Positions 33,794 through 42,008 of a stretch of DNA of 52,559 bases are shown in pieces. The notes under the pieces were generated by a model, which was not told where the DNA came from, did no database searches, and worked only from the letters and a program-made list of their open reading frames with translations. Source of the stretch: Candidatus Bathyarchaeota archaeon (lineage in GTDB: Archaea > Thermoproteota > Bathyarchaeia > Bathyarchaeales > Bathycorpusculaceae); NCBI GenBank assembly GCA_029907545.1, contig JARYLR010000010.1, forward strand, positions 1 to 52,559. Reading direction: 5' to 3'. Both the position numbers and the translations under genes were made by a program. Position 1 is the first letter of the stretch. Each line of letters begins with the position of its first letter.

Positions 33794-34720
33794 ATGACGC
33801 TTGTAGACCGCTACGGAAGACCTTTGCTGAATCTGCGCATAGCCGTAACCAGACAATGCAATCTGCGTTGCGAATACTGCCACATGGAGGGCGAAGACAA
33901 GCAGCATCCGCCATCCGACGAGATGACGGCTGACGAGATCATTCGCATGGTGAGAGTTGCCGCGGGTTTGGGCATTTCTAAGGTGAAGCTTACTGGCGGA
34001 GAGCCTCTTCTGAGGAAGGATATTGTTGAAATTGTGAAGGGCATCGCGGCGATCAAAGATATAGGCGAGCTGTCTATGACGACTAACGGAACGATGCTTG
34101 AGCATCTTGCAGAAGAACTGCGTTCAAGCGGTTTAGGCCGCATCAACATTACGCTTCCAACCCTAGACGCTGAAGCCTACGAGAAGCTGAACGGAGGCAA
34201 AATTGAACCAGTGCTGAGAGGAGTAGAAGCCGCGGTCACGGCAGGTCTTTGTCCTGTGAAGGTTAACATGCTTCTCTTGAAAGGCATCAATGACGACGCT
34301 GTTTTCGACATGATCGAATTCGCAAAGAAGACTGGTGCAATTCTCCAGATGATTGAGCTTGAACCCCTTAACATCAGCAGCGAATACTACCTAAGCCACC
34401 ACATGCCGCTTGACAAGTATGAACAGATGCTGGACGGCATGGCAGAGAAAACTGAGACAAGAAAATTCATGCAGAACCGCAAAGTGTACTACCTACCGGA
34501 TACCAGCGTAGAGATAATCCATCCCACAGAGAACGCGGAATTCTGCAGCCACTGCACGCGGCTGCGGGTGACAAGCGACGGGAAGCTGAAACCATGCCTC
34601 ATGACAAAAAACAACCTCATAGACATCCTAACGCCCTTGAGAAGCGACGCAAGCGATAAGGAACTGGCTGAACTGTTCAAGATGGCAAATGACCGAAGGA
34701 AACCATACAACAATCACTAA
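33794..34720 (+). CDS. moaA: GTP 3',8-cyclase (radical SAM)
   Basis: The 308-residue protein has the radical-SAM cluster CxxxCxxC (CNLRCEYC at about 23-30), 'KLTGGEPLLR' for SAM, and the second cluster in 'FCSHCTRLRVTSDGKLKPCL' (C-x2-C-x13-C), which binds GTP. It makes cyclo-GTP, the first step before MoaC. It ends the five-gene run from Orc1/Cdc6. An archaeal form without the bacterial C-terminal GG tail. Confidence 0.95.
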   Translation: MTLVDRYGRPLLNLRIAVTRQCNLRCEYCHMEGEDKQHPPSDEMTADEIIRMVRVAAGLGISKVKLTGGEPLLRKDIVEIVKGIAAIKDIGELSMTTNGTMLEHLAEELRSSGLGRINITLPTLDAEAYEKLNGGKIEPVLRGVEAAVTAGLCPVKVNMLLLKGINDDAVFDMIEFAKKTGAILQMIELEPLNISSEYYLSHHMPLDKYEQMLDGMAEKTETRKFMQNRKVYYLPDTSVEIIHPTENAEFCSHCTRLRVTSDGKLKPCLMTKNNLIDILTPLRSDASDKELAELFKMANDRRKPYNNH

Positions 34721-34934
34721 ACCAAAAGGCACACGCCTCACATGTTGTTGTGCTGCTGCGAACCCGTCTCTTTTCACTATATATAAGGGGCTCTATCACC
34801 AAGAGCAGTCTAAAAGAACAAAGATTTTATCCAAGTTCTCGCATAATACTTTCTGGTGCACAAAATGAGGGATAACGTTCTCTGTTCATCGAAACAAAAC
34901 ATTTAATACCCCTCAGACCGATTCAACAAGTTCC

Positions 34935-37817
34935 ATGAGCTTTTTGAAACAAATCGAAGAAAAATGGCAGAAACGCTGGGAAACAGCCAAAATCTTCGAA
35001 GCCGACCCAGACAAAACCCGACCCAAGTTCTTCATAACCTTCCCCTACGCATACATGAACGGACCACTACACGTCGGGCACGCATTCACAGCATCACGCG
35101 TAGACGCCTACGCAAGATTCAAAAGAATGCAAGGCTACAACGTGCTTTTCCCATGGGCATGGCACTGGACAGGACAACCGCTGGTAGGTGCAAGCGAACG
35201 CGTCGTCAAAGGAGACAAAGCGTTCATCAAAAGCCTGATAGAAGTTGACGGCGTTCCCAAAGACGAGCTTGAAAAATTCGTTGACCCCATCTACATGGCA
35301 ACATACTACACCAACGAAGGCAGAACATCAACAAGGAAAATGGGCTTCTCAGTGGACTGGCGCAGAGAGTTCGACACAACCATGCCCACCTATCAGAAGT
35401 TCATCGAATGGCAATATGAAAACCTAAAAAACATGGGCTACGTGTCAAAAGGCACGCACCCAGTCGTATGGTGCCCAAAATGCCGAAGCCCAACAGGCGA
35501 CCATGACCGTCAAGTAGGAGAAGGCGTTACACCCGAAGAATATATCCTAATAAAATTCAAACTAGACAAGGAAACATTCCTGCCCGCCGCAACCTTCAGA
35601 CCCGAAACAATATACGGCGTAACCAACATGTGGGTCAACCCCGACGCAACATACGTTGAAGCCCAAGTAGACAACGAAAAATGGATCATAAGCCAGGAAG
35701 CCGCAGAAAAACTCAAAGAACAAGGAAGAACCATAAAAACCCGACGCCAAATAAAAGGCAGAGACCTCATCGGAAAAACATTCGAAAGCCCAATAACCAA
35801 CATCAAGTTTCCCATACTGCCAGGATGGTTTGTTGATCCCAAACACGCAACAGGCATCGTCTACAGTGTGCCGGCACATGCTCCGTATGACTGGTTAGCC
35901 TTAAAGGATCTTCAAGAAAAACCGGAAGTTCTCAAAGAATTCAACATGAATGCAGAAGCTGTCAAGAACATAAAGCCTATATCCCTTATCGAAGTAGCAG
36001 GCTACGGCGAATACCCAGCCATCGAAATTTCCAAGCAGCTTAAAGTTAAAGATCAAAACGACCCGAAAGCCGAAGAAGCCACCAAACTGCTATACAAAAA
36101 AGAATTTCACGAAGGCATACTGAAAGCGAACTGCCGAGAATACTCTGGAAAAACAGTTCGAGAAGTTAAGGACATGTTGATCAGAGACTTCAAAACACGC
36201 AACATAGCTGACGCCATGTATGACCTTCCTCAGCAAGTTGTCTGCCGCTGCATGTCCCAGTGCATAGTGCGGATACTCCAAGACCAGTGGTTTCTAAACT
36301 ACTCGGATCTGGAATGGAAAGAAAAAGCTCGCCAAGCACTAGGCAGGATGAAAATTTACCCCGCAACCGCAACGTCATGGTTCACAACCGTGATCGACTG
36401 GCTGAAAGAATGGGCATGTGCAAGAACAACGGGCTTCGGCACGCCGCTCCCTTGGGGAAAAGGCTGGATCATCGAGACGCTAAGCGACTCCACAATATAC
36501 ATGGCATTCTACACCATAAACAAACACATAAAACGCCACAACATAAAACCAGAAACACTAACAAGCGAACTCTTCAACTACATCTTCTACAAAGAAGGCG
36601 ACAAACAAAAGCTATCCAAAGAAACAGGGATACCTGCAGAAATCCTCGCCGAAATGCAAGAAGAATTCCAATACTGGTACCCAGTCGACCTTAGAGTTTC
36701 AGCCAAAGAACTCGTCCCTAACCACTTAACTTTCTTCATATTCCACCACGCAGCACTATTTCCAACTGAACAATGGCCGAAAGGCATAGGCGTCAACGGC
36801 ATGCTAATGATTGAAGGCAAACAGATGCACAAGTCAAAAGGAAACTTTGTAACAATGAAAAGCGCCGTTGAGCAATACGGCGCTGACGCTACGCGTTGCA
36901 CTTTGCTTATGGCGGCAGAGGGCATGGATGATCCCGACTGGAGAGCCGAAAACGCCAAAGAAATGCAGAGCAAGCTTGAATCTTTCTACAACTTCGCCAA
37001 ATCCATCATAAAAAACAATGAAAAAGGCGAATACACACACATGGAAAGATGGCTGATGAGTACTCTACAACACCGCATCTCCGCAGTCACAGAAAACTTG
37101 GAGCAGATGAAAACCAGAACAGCACTCTCAATCGCCCTCTTCGAGGTTTGGAACGACTTCCGCTGGTATATCCATAGAAAGAAGAAACCAAACGCCAAAG
37201 CCCTGAAACAAGCTCTGAAAACAGCTATTAGGCTACTTGCTCCGTTTGCCCCGCACATCTGCGAAGAAATATGGAACCAAAGCGGCGAAAAAGGCTTCAT
37301 TTCTCTGGCAGATTGGCCCACGATAGACCCAAAACAGATAGATCTCCAAGCGGAGGAAGAGGAAACTCTTGTCAAAAACACAATCGAAGATACGTCTAGC
37401 GTTCTAAAAGCAACAAAAATCACGCCGAAGAGAATCTGCTACTACACCGCTTCAACATGGAAGTGGAAAACATACATGCACATCCTCGAGAAGTCAACAC
37501 GAGGCGAAGTGAAACTGAACGAACTCATGAAAGAGTACGCAGTAAAAGCGGAATTTAGAAAGCATCTGAAGGAGCTTGCCAAATTCGCTCCAGCCATTGT
37601 CAAAGAGATTAGCAGAATGCAGGAAGAAAGGAAAAGAAGCTTACTGGAAGCGGCATCCTTAGATGAGAAGGAGACGCTGGAAAGTGCAAAAGACTTTCTG
37701 ACCGAAAGATTCGCTGCTGAAATCCGGGTCTACAGTGAGGAGGATGTAGAGCGGTACGATCCGAAGATGAGGGCTTCTTTGAGCGCTCCGTGTCGCCCAG
37801 CCATATACATAGAGTAA
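34935..37817 (+). CDS. leuS: Leucyl-tRNA synthetase, archaeal type
   Basis: The 960-residue class I enzyme has HVGH at 46-49, 'PWAWHWTGQP' near 72-81, a large CP1 editing insertion (zinc-like CPKC in 'VVWCPKCRSPTGDHD'), and the second active-site motif 'KQMHKSKGN' near 630. Size and arrangement are those of the archaeal/eukaryotic LeuRS. The gene has a TATA-like element (AAACATTTAATACCC) about 30 bases upstream, so the message is probably almost leaderless; a second such element (ACTATATATAAGG) at about 34780 could start a longer one. Confidence 0.96.
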   Translation: MSFLKQIEEKWQKRWETAKIFEADPDKTRPKFFITFPYAYMNGPLHVGHAFTASRVDAYARFKRMQGYNVLFPWAWHWTGQPLVGASERVVKGDKAFIKSLIEVDGVPKDELEKFVDPIYMATYYTNEGRTSTRKMGFSVDWRREFDTTMPTYQKFIEWQYENLKNMGYVSKGTHPVVWCPKCRSPTGDHDRQVGEGVTPEEYILIKFKLDKETFLPAATFRPETIYGVTNMWVNPDATYVEAQVDNEKWIISQEAAEKLKEQGRTIKTRRQIKGRDLIGKTFESPITNIKFPILPGWFVDPKHATGIVYSVPAHAPYDWLALKDLQEKPEVLKEFNMNAEAVKNIKPISLIEVAGYGEYPAIEISKQLKVKDQNDPKAEEATKLLYKKEFHEGILKANCREYSGKTVREVKDMLIRDFKTRNIADAMYDLPQQVVCRCMSQCIVRILQDQWFLNYSDLEWKEKARQALGRMKIYPATATSWFTTVIDWLKEWACARTTGFGTPLPWGKGWIIETLSDSTIYMAFYTINKHIKRHNIKPETLTSELFNYIFYKEGDKQKLSKETGIPAEILAEMQEEFQYWYPVDLRVSAKELVPNHLTFFIFHHAALFPTEQWPKGIGVNGMLMIEGKQMHKSKGNFVTMKSAVEQYGADATRCTLLMAAEGMDDPDWRAENAKEMQSKLESFYNFAKSIIKNNEKGEYTHMERWLMSTLQHRISAVTENLEQMKTRTALSIALFEVWNDFRWYIHRKKKPNAKALKQALKTAIRLLAPFAPHICEEIWNQSGEKGFISLADWPTIDPKQIDLQAEEEETLVKNTIEDTSSVLKATKITPKRICYYTASTWKWKTYMHILEKSTRGEVKLNELMKEYAVKAEFRKHLKELAKFAPAIVKEISRMQEERKRSLLEAASLDEKETLESAKDFLTERFAAEIRVYSEEDVERYDPKMRASLSAPCRPAIYIE

Positions 37818-37822
37818 GCGTT

Positions 37823-38203
37823 CTAAACGAACCTGAAAAGCATGTTCAATGTGCGAGGATTAACCTTGACATGATAGTTTCTTCGACCGCCACTCGTAGT
37901 CGTGATGTAAAAGTCCTTTTCCTCGCGAAGCTCACTTGCATAAAGCAAAGCCAAAACCGTACGGCAAACATTAACCGTCGTCAGCTTCTCGCTTTTGACT
38001 CTTTTCTCGATCTCTTCCTGAAGAATCCGAGGGTTGATTGTGTACACTATCACTGAAAGATCTTTTCCTGTCCTAGAATAGTGAGTCTCCATCTCTCTCA
38101 GAAGGTGTTGGACAATATCGTAGTAGGGCGACTTGCGATTCATTATCAGGTATATGTAGTTAACTAGAGGAATAGGTACGTTCCCTACCTGTACCTCAGA
38201 CAC
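37823..38203 (-). CDS. Conserved hypothetical protein
   Basis: The 126-residue protein from GTG 38203 mixes helix and strand: 'NYIYLIMNRKSPYYDIVQHL', 'VIVYTINPRILQEEIEKRVK' and a basic C-terminus 'GGRRNYHVKVNPRTL'. It has no known motif that I recognise. It is convergent with LeuRS, five bases apart. Just upstream lie a TATA-like element and a perfect palindrome, which suggests control. Confidence 0.6.
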   Translation of the reverse strand: MSEVQVGNVPIPLVNYIYLIMNRKSPYYDIVQHLLREMETHYSRTGKDLSVIVYTINPRILQEEIEKRVKSEKLTTVNVCRTVLALLYASELREEKDFYITTTSGGRRNYHVKVNPRTLNMLFRFV

Positions 38204-38252
38204 CCTACATCCCCCAACATATACTAATTTTATAAAGGGTTTAAAAACCTTG

Positions 38253-38268
38253 AGGTAAGATTTTACCT
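38253..38268. promoter_or_regulatory. Palindrome AGGTAA-GATT-TTACCT upstream of the 37823-38203 gene
   Basis: A perfect 6-4-6 inverted repeat about 15 bases upstream of the TATA-like element of this minus-strand gene (TTTATAAAATTAG, about 38226-38238). That is the place for an activator or repressor site; the binding protein is unknown. Confidence 0.4.
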
Positions 38269-38398
38269 AAACCCGCCAAAAAACCATCGTGGCAAATCGA
38301 TTTTTGAACTTTTTAAAAGTCTTAGCAACTATCATCTTGGTCTGAAAACTTAATAGGGCAAACCTATATTCGAAACACTTGAAAAAGCAGAAGCACGT

Positions 38399-38489
38399 GG
38401 ATCCGTAGCGCAGCATGGATACGCGTCAAGCCATAGAGCGCGTCGGCCTTCTAAGCCGAAAGTCCTGGGTTCAAATCCCAGCGGATCCG
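38399..38489 (+). tRNA. tRNA-Arg (TCT) with a 16-base D-loop intron
   Basis: Acceptor GGATCCG/CGGATCC, discriminator G, T arm CTGGG-TTCAAAT-CCCAG, anticodon arm TCGGC-CTTCTAA-GCCGA (anticodon TCT, Arg). CCA is encoded at 38490-38492. The D region is 16 bases too long. Removing 38421-38436 gives GCGC-AGCATGGATA-GCGC, a normal D arm, and a 75-base tRNA. Confidence 0.93.
38421..38436 (+). other. Intron of tRNA-Arg in the D loop
   Basis: ATGG just before the intron pairs with CCAT inside it, forming the four-pair central helix of a bulge-helix-bulge substrate, with three-base bulges ATA and AGA cut after the second base. The cut could be shifted by one base with the same product. Non-canonical position; very short. 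Confidence 0.75.
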
Positions 38490-38546
38490 CCACTCTTTTA
38501 ATCAGCCAGCCTGCTGATCGCCCTGCCAAAGCTCTGGGTTACATGG

Positions 38547-39215
38547 CTAACAGTGCGGTTTATTTATAACTGTCTTAATGGTGTCGCTTCCCTGAAAAGG
38601 TGAGCCATCAGCCAGCGTACCGGTCAAAGTCAAGGTTACTGACCTGAATTTGCACGAGGTGGCGTACTGCTTCTGAATCAACCCTACTACGGCTTGCCTG
38701 TCAAACTTCACAATAAGCACGTATCTTCCGTCACCGTCGCAGTCTGCAAAGCAAAGGAATCTGTAGTCTACTGAAATCGAGCGGTTCAGCATAAGCGAAG
38801 AAACATCAATGTCAAAGACGCTGTATCCTTCTGGAAGACTAATTACACACGTAACCCATTTTCCGCGACTTTTCAGACTTAAGCACCGTGGATAAATCCT
38901 TATTTTGGCACAGATCGCAGCTTCCGATTTCTCGCCGAAGCAGCTGGACACGATGTAGACGTCAAGCATGTCGATTCTCTTGTCTTGATTGACGTCTGCT
39001 TCACTGTTCCATCTGGAATGACCCGGATAGGAGCCCACTGCTAATGTCACTTCGCACACATCTTTAAGATCTACTTTTCCGTCATGATTCACATCGCCAG
39101 TAAGTCTCTCGCCAATGCCGATTGGTTGAGCGTCTGATGCATACATGAGTGCACCGGCAACCATGATTATCAGGGCTAATGGAATTATTCTCTGCAACTT
39201 CTCTTTCTCCAACAA
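38547..39215 (-). CDS. Secreted protein with a dockerin-like domain
   Basis: The 222-residue protein has a signal-like N-terminal helix (about 11-27) and two calcium-binding repeats GDVNHDGKVDLKDV (about 40-53) and ADVNQDKRIDMLDV (about 73-86), the type I dockerin pattern. A beta domain of about 120 residues with 'KSRGKWVTCVISLPEGY' follows, as in other archaeal proteins with cohesin-like companions. Dockerins join surface proteins; no cohesin gene is in this window. It is divergent from the GfcR-like gene. Confidence 0.75.
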   Translation of the reverse strand: MLEKEKLQRIIPLALIIMVAGALMYASDAQPIGIGERLTGDVNHDGKVDLKDVCEVTLAVGSYPGHSRWNSEADVNQDKRIDMLDVYIVSSCFGEKSEAAICAKIRIYPRCLSLKSRGKWVTCVISLPEGYSVFDIDVSSLMLNRSISVDYRFLCFADCDGDGRYVLIVKFDRQAVVGLIQKQYATSCKFRSVTLTLTGTLADGSPFQGSDTIKTVINKPHC

Positions 39216-39345
39216 AAGCGGAGCACTCGAGGTAGATAAGCAGGTAACGAGCTAGCTTCTATTACTGTGCTATCGAAGATTTATCTAGAGGGAACCTGTT
39301 CTATGCGGCTAGTAAGTTTTATAACACTAGTGCAATAATAAAGGG

Positions 39346-39363
39346 TAAACGTGTTGACGTTTA
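39346..39363 (+). promoter_or_regulatory. Operator-like palindrome TAAACGT-GTTG-ACGTTTA at the start of the GfcR-like gene
   Basis: A perfect 7-4-7 inverted repeat lies about 20 bases downstream of a TATA-like element (AAGTTTTATAACAC, about 39314-39327), i.e. over the expected transcription start of the gene at 39383. It fits a site for autoregulation by the encoded regulator. Confidence 0.5.
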
Positions 39364-39382
39364 ACTTGTAGATGTGTAAGGG

Positions 39383-40144
39383 ATGCTTATGAGTACTCAC
39401 GCAGAAGATCTCAAGCTTAGGTTGATGACAATCGAGCTTCTTAGAACAGCGAAGTATAAGAGAAACATAACTTACCGTGAACTTGCATCAAAAACAGGCT
39501 TGCCAGTCACAGTTCTCAGCAGATACGCTAAAGGCCATGTTTTGCCGAACACGTCAAGAGCAAGGCAGTTGTGGAAGGTTTTAACGAAGCTTGTTGGCTT
39601 AGAAACAGAGCTTCGCAACAGAATCAAATTTGACGAAGATGGGTTTTTCGACAACACCGAGATCATAGGCGACTTCAACATTCTTCAGCAAGCCGCAAAC
39701 CACGCCTTAGCAAACTTTGCCGGAAAACGCGTCACCAAGGTTCTGACCGCTGCCGTTGACGGAATTCCTCTAGCCACCATGGTTGCCAACGCTCTCGGAG
39801 TGAACCTCGTGGTTGCAAAAAGAAGCAAAGAAGTCGGCGTCAAAGCGTTTCTAGAAGAAACATATGTTTTCAAATACTCAGGAGTCACAATGACCCTCTA
39901 TATCCCTAAAGAGGCAATCAAGAAACGCGACAGCGTCCTAGTCGTAGACGACATGATCAAGACAGGAGAGACGCAGGCTGCATTAGTTAACTTGGTGCGG
40001 AAAGCAAAAGCCGAAATGTCAGGTGTTTTCTCGCTGATCGCTGTCGGAGAAGACTGGAAACGGGTGCTGAAGCTTTCATCTGAGTGCCCTGTGGAAGTCA
40101 TAATCTACGTTAAGACACCGCATGATGCGAGCAGCCACTACTGA
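39383..40144 (+). CDS. GfcR-like phosphoribosyltransferase transcriptional regulator
   Basis: The 253-residue protein has an N-terminal helix-turn-helix ('NITYRELASKTGLPVTVLSR' at about 28-47, then 'YAKGHVLP') and a type I phosphoribosyltransferase domain with the PRPP motif 'VLVVDDMIKTGET' at about 191-203. Relatives such as GfcR of halophilic archaea control sugar catabolism in response to a phosphorylated metabolite. Given the sugar genes elsewhere in the window, it may regulate them. It overlaps the convergent gene by seven bases. A second ATG two codons on could be the start. Confidence 0.87.
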   Translation: MLMSTHAEDLKLRLMTIELLRTAKYKRNITYRELASKTGLPVTVLSRYAKGHVLPNTSRARQLWKVLTKLVGLETELRNRIKFDEDGFFDNTEIIGDFNILQQAANHALANFAGKRVTKVLTAAVDGIPLATMVANALGVNLVVAKRSKEVGVKAFLEETYVFKYSGVTMTLYIPKEAIKKRDSVLVVDDMIKTGETQAALVNLVRKAKAEMSGVFSLIAVGEDWKRVLKLSSECPVEVIIYVKTPHDASSHY

Positions 40145-40806
40145 GAGAGAAAAGCTGGGCACTTTCCTTTTCTATAAAAATCCTTGCCAAGCCTAAGCAA
40201 CGCAGTTTCAAAGTTGACAAAGGATTTTCCAGCAATCTGGTTCCTTGACCAGTAAGCTTTCAACTGTTTCAACGCGCCAGCTGGAGTAGCATTTTTTACG
40301 ATTTTCAACTTGGAAGCAGCAAGAATCGCTAGGACTGTTGGATTTGAATCAGCTTTTTCCCAGACGCCGCGGAGCTCTCTCAGAAAAATGTTAGCTGTAA
40401 CTTCACCAACACCCTTTCCCAGCTCCCTTATCCTGTTCTCTAGCTCTTTCGAGTCAGCCGCCTGCTCATGAATAAGGCCAACCATTCCGTTGTACATTAC
40501 TGAGAGGTTCTGCATCACTTCCAGAAGTTTATCCGCCGTCTTAAAGTCGTATCGCGTGTAGCCACCTTCATCAAGGATTTTGACAAGCCCTTTCCAGCCT
40601 GTCTCAAGAAGCCGCTGCGGCGTCAGCACACCGTACTTCTCAAAGCATTAATACGTCTTTAGTGCAGATGATTCTTTTATTGGTGCGCCAAACAGCAGAG
40701 AAGCCAGAAACCACTTGAAAATCTCTTCTTTTCCACCTTCGGAGAGATCAATGCCAAGAATCTCAGAATATCTCTGCCCCCAATTTTTCAACAAGCATTT
40801 TCTCAC
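40138..40806 (-). pseudogene. HhH-GPD (endonuclease III-like) DNA glycosylase gene with an in-frame TAA
   Basis: The frame from GTG 40806 to TAG 40138 has 223 codons and is coherent over its whole length: 'NWGQRYSEILGIDLSEGG', 'KWFLASLLFGAPIKESSALK', then 'KYGVLTPQRLLETGWKGL' and 'LGKGVGEVTANIFLRELRG', the helix-hairpin-helix of the superfamily. Codon 53 is TAA (40648-40650) in place of a residue that relatives have between Tyr and a Phe-Glu-Lys run. Only the 163-codon 3' part (GTG 40629) would be made. A nonsense mutation, a base-call error or readthrough are possible. Confidence 0.7.
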
Positions 40807-40884
40807 TCTCTTTTCCTGTAGCCATAGTCGCCACCTAAAGAAACCTTATACGCTAAGCCAATAAACGGTTTACGAGGCATAAGA

Positions 40885-41916
40885 ATGCGGACAATCGAAT
40901 GGCAAAACGGCACCGTAGTCACAGTTGACCAGTCAAAACTTCCAAGCGAAACCGTAACCATTACCTTGAAAAATTGCGAAGAAGTTGCCGACGCCATACG
41001 CAACATGAAAATCAGAGGCGCACCCCTCCTCGGGGCTGCCGCAGCCTTTGCCTTAGCCTTAACAGCGCACTCGTCAGAAGCAGAAAGCCGAGAAAGGTTG
41101 CTTGCTGAACTGGAAAAGTCCGCTGAGATCATTCGAGCAACGCGGCCTACTGCTGTAAACCTCTTTTGGGCGATAGATCGGATTCTTAGCAGAGCCAAGG
41201 ATTTTTCAGGTAGTTCCAGAGAGCTAGCTGCTTTTGTCGTCAACGAAGCGCAGAAAGTTGCTGACGAAGATGTTGCCGTTAATCGTCTTCTCGGGAAACA
41301 TGGCGCTGACCTCATCCGTGACGGTGATGTGGTTCTAACCCACTGCAATGCAGGCGCCTTAGCCACTGTGGACTACGGTACAGCGTTAGGCGTCATAAGA
41401 GCTGCGTGGGAAGCAGGAAAGAGAATTAGAGTTTTTGCAACTGAAACCCGCCCACAGCTTCAAGGAGCAAGATTGACTGCTTATGAGCTTCGGCAAGCAG
41501 GCATTCCGGTGACATTGATCACTGATAGCATGGTTGGATATGTTATGAGCAAGCGACTCGTGAACAAAGTCATTGTAGGCGCAGACAGAGTAGTTCAAGA
41601 TGCAGTAATCAACAAGATTGGAACGTTTACAATAGCCGTCCTAGCGCGAGAGCACTCTATACCCTTCTTTGTCGCCGCGCCCACCTCCACTTTCGATTTG
41701 ACTAACCGATCAGACAGCGTCATCATAGAGCAGAGAAAGTCTGAAGAAGTGACCCATGTGGGATCAATAAGAATTGCTACAAAAAGCGTGGATGTGCTGA
41801 ACCCAGCATTCGATGTCACACCGCTAAAATATGTTACAGCAGTAATCTGCGAACAAGGCATCTTATATAAAGGTGATCTAGGTAAATTCAAATCCAGCAT
41901 TCCCACGAGAGAATAA
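40885..41916 (+). CDS. mtnA: S-methyl-5-thioribose-1-phosphate isomerase / aIF2B-like protein
   Basis: The 343-residue protein has 'MKIRGAPLLGAAAAFALAL', 'RPTAVNLFWAIDRIL', 'LTHCNAGALATVDYGTALG' with the catalytic Cys, and 'VGADRVVQDAVINKIGTFT' with Asp, matching MtnA of the methionine salvage or the pentose-phosphate isomerase relatives. The length suits MtnA. In archaea lacking the full salvage, this class can act on AMP- or methylthioribose-derived phosphates, so the exact substrate is not certain. It directly precedes the EndA-like gene. Confidence 0.9.
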   Translation: MRTIEWQNGTVVTVDQSKLPSETVTITLKNCEEVADAIRNMKIRGAPLLGAAAAFALALTAHSSEAESRERLLAELEKSAEIIRATRPTAVNLFWAIDRILSRAKDFSGSSRELAAFVVNEAQKVADEDVAVNRLLGKHGADLIRDGDVVLTHCNAGALATVDYGTALGVIRAAWEAGKRIRVFATETRPQLQGARLTAYELRQAGIPVTLITDSMVGYVMSKRLVNKVIVGADRVVQDAVINKIGTFTIAVLAREHSIPFFVAAPTSTFDLTNRSDSVIIEQRKSEEVTHVGSIRIATKSVDVLNPAFDVTPLKYVTAVICEQGILYKGDLGKFKSSIPTRE

Positions 41917-42008
41917 AGCGGTGATTTAGCATTAAAACAGGTAACACCGAAGAAAGTACAACTGTACGCACCGAGCTTCACATCAGAGGACTGTTAACTA
42001 GAAAAGGA

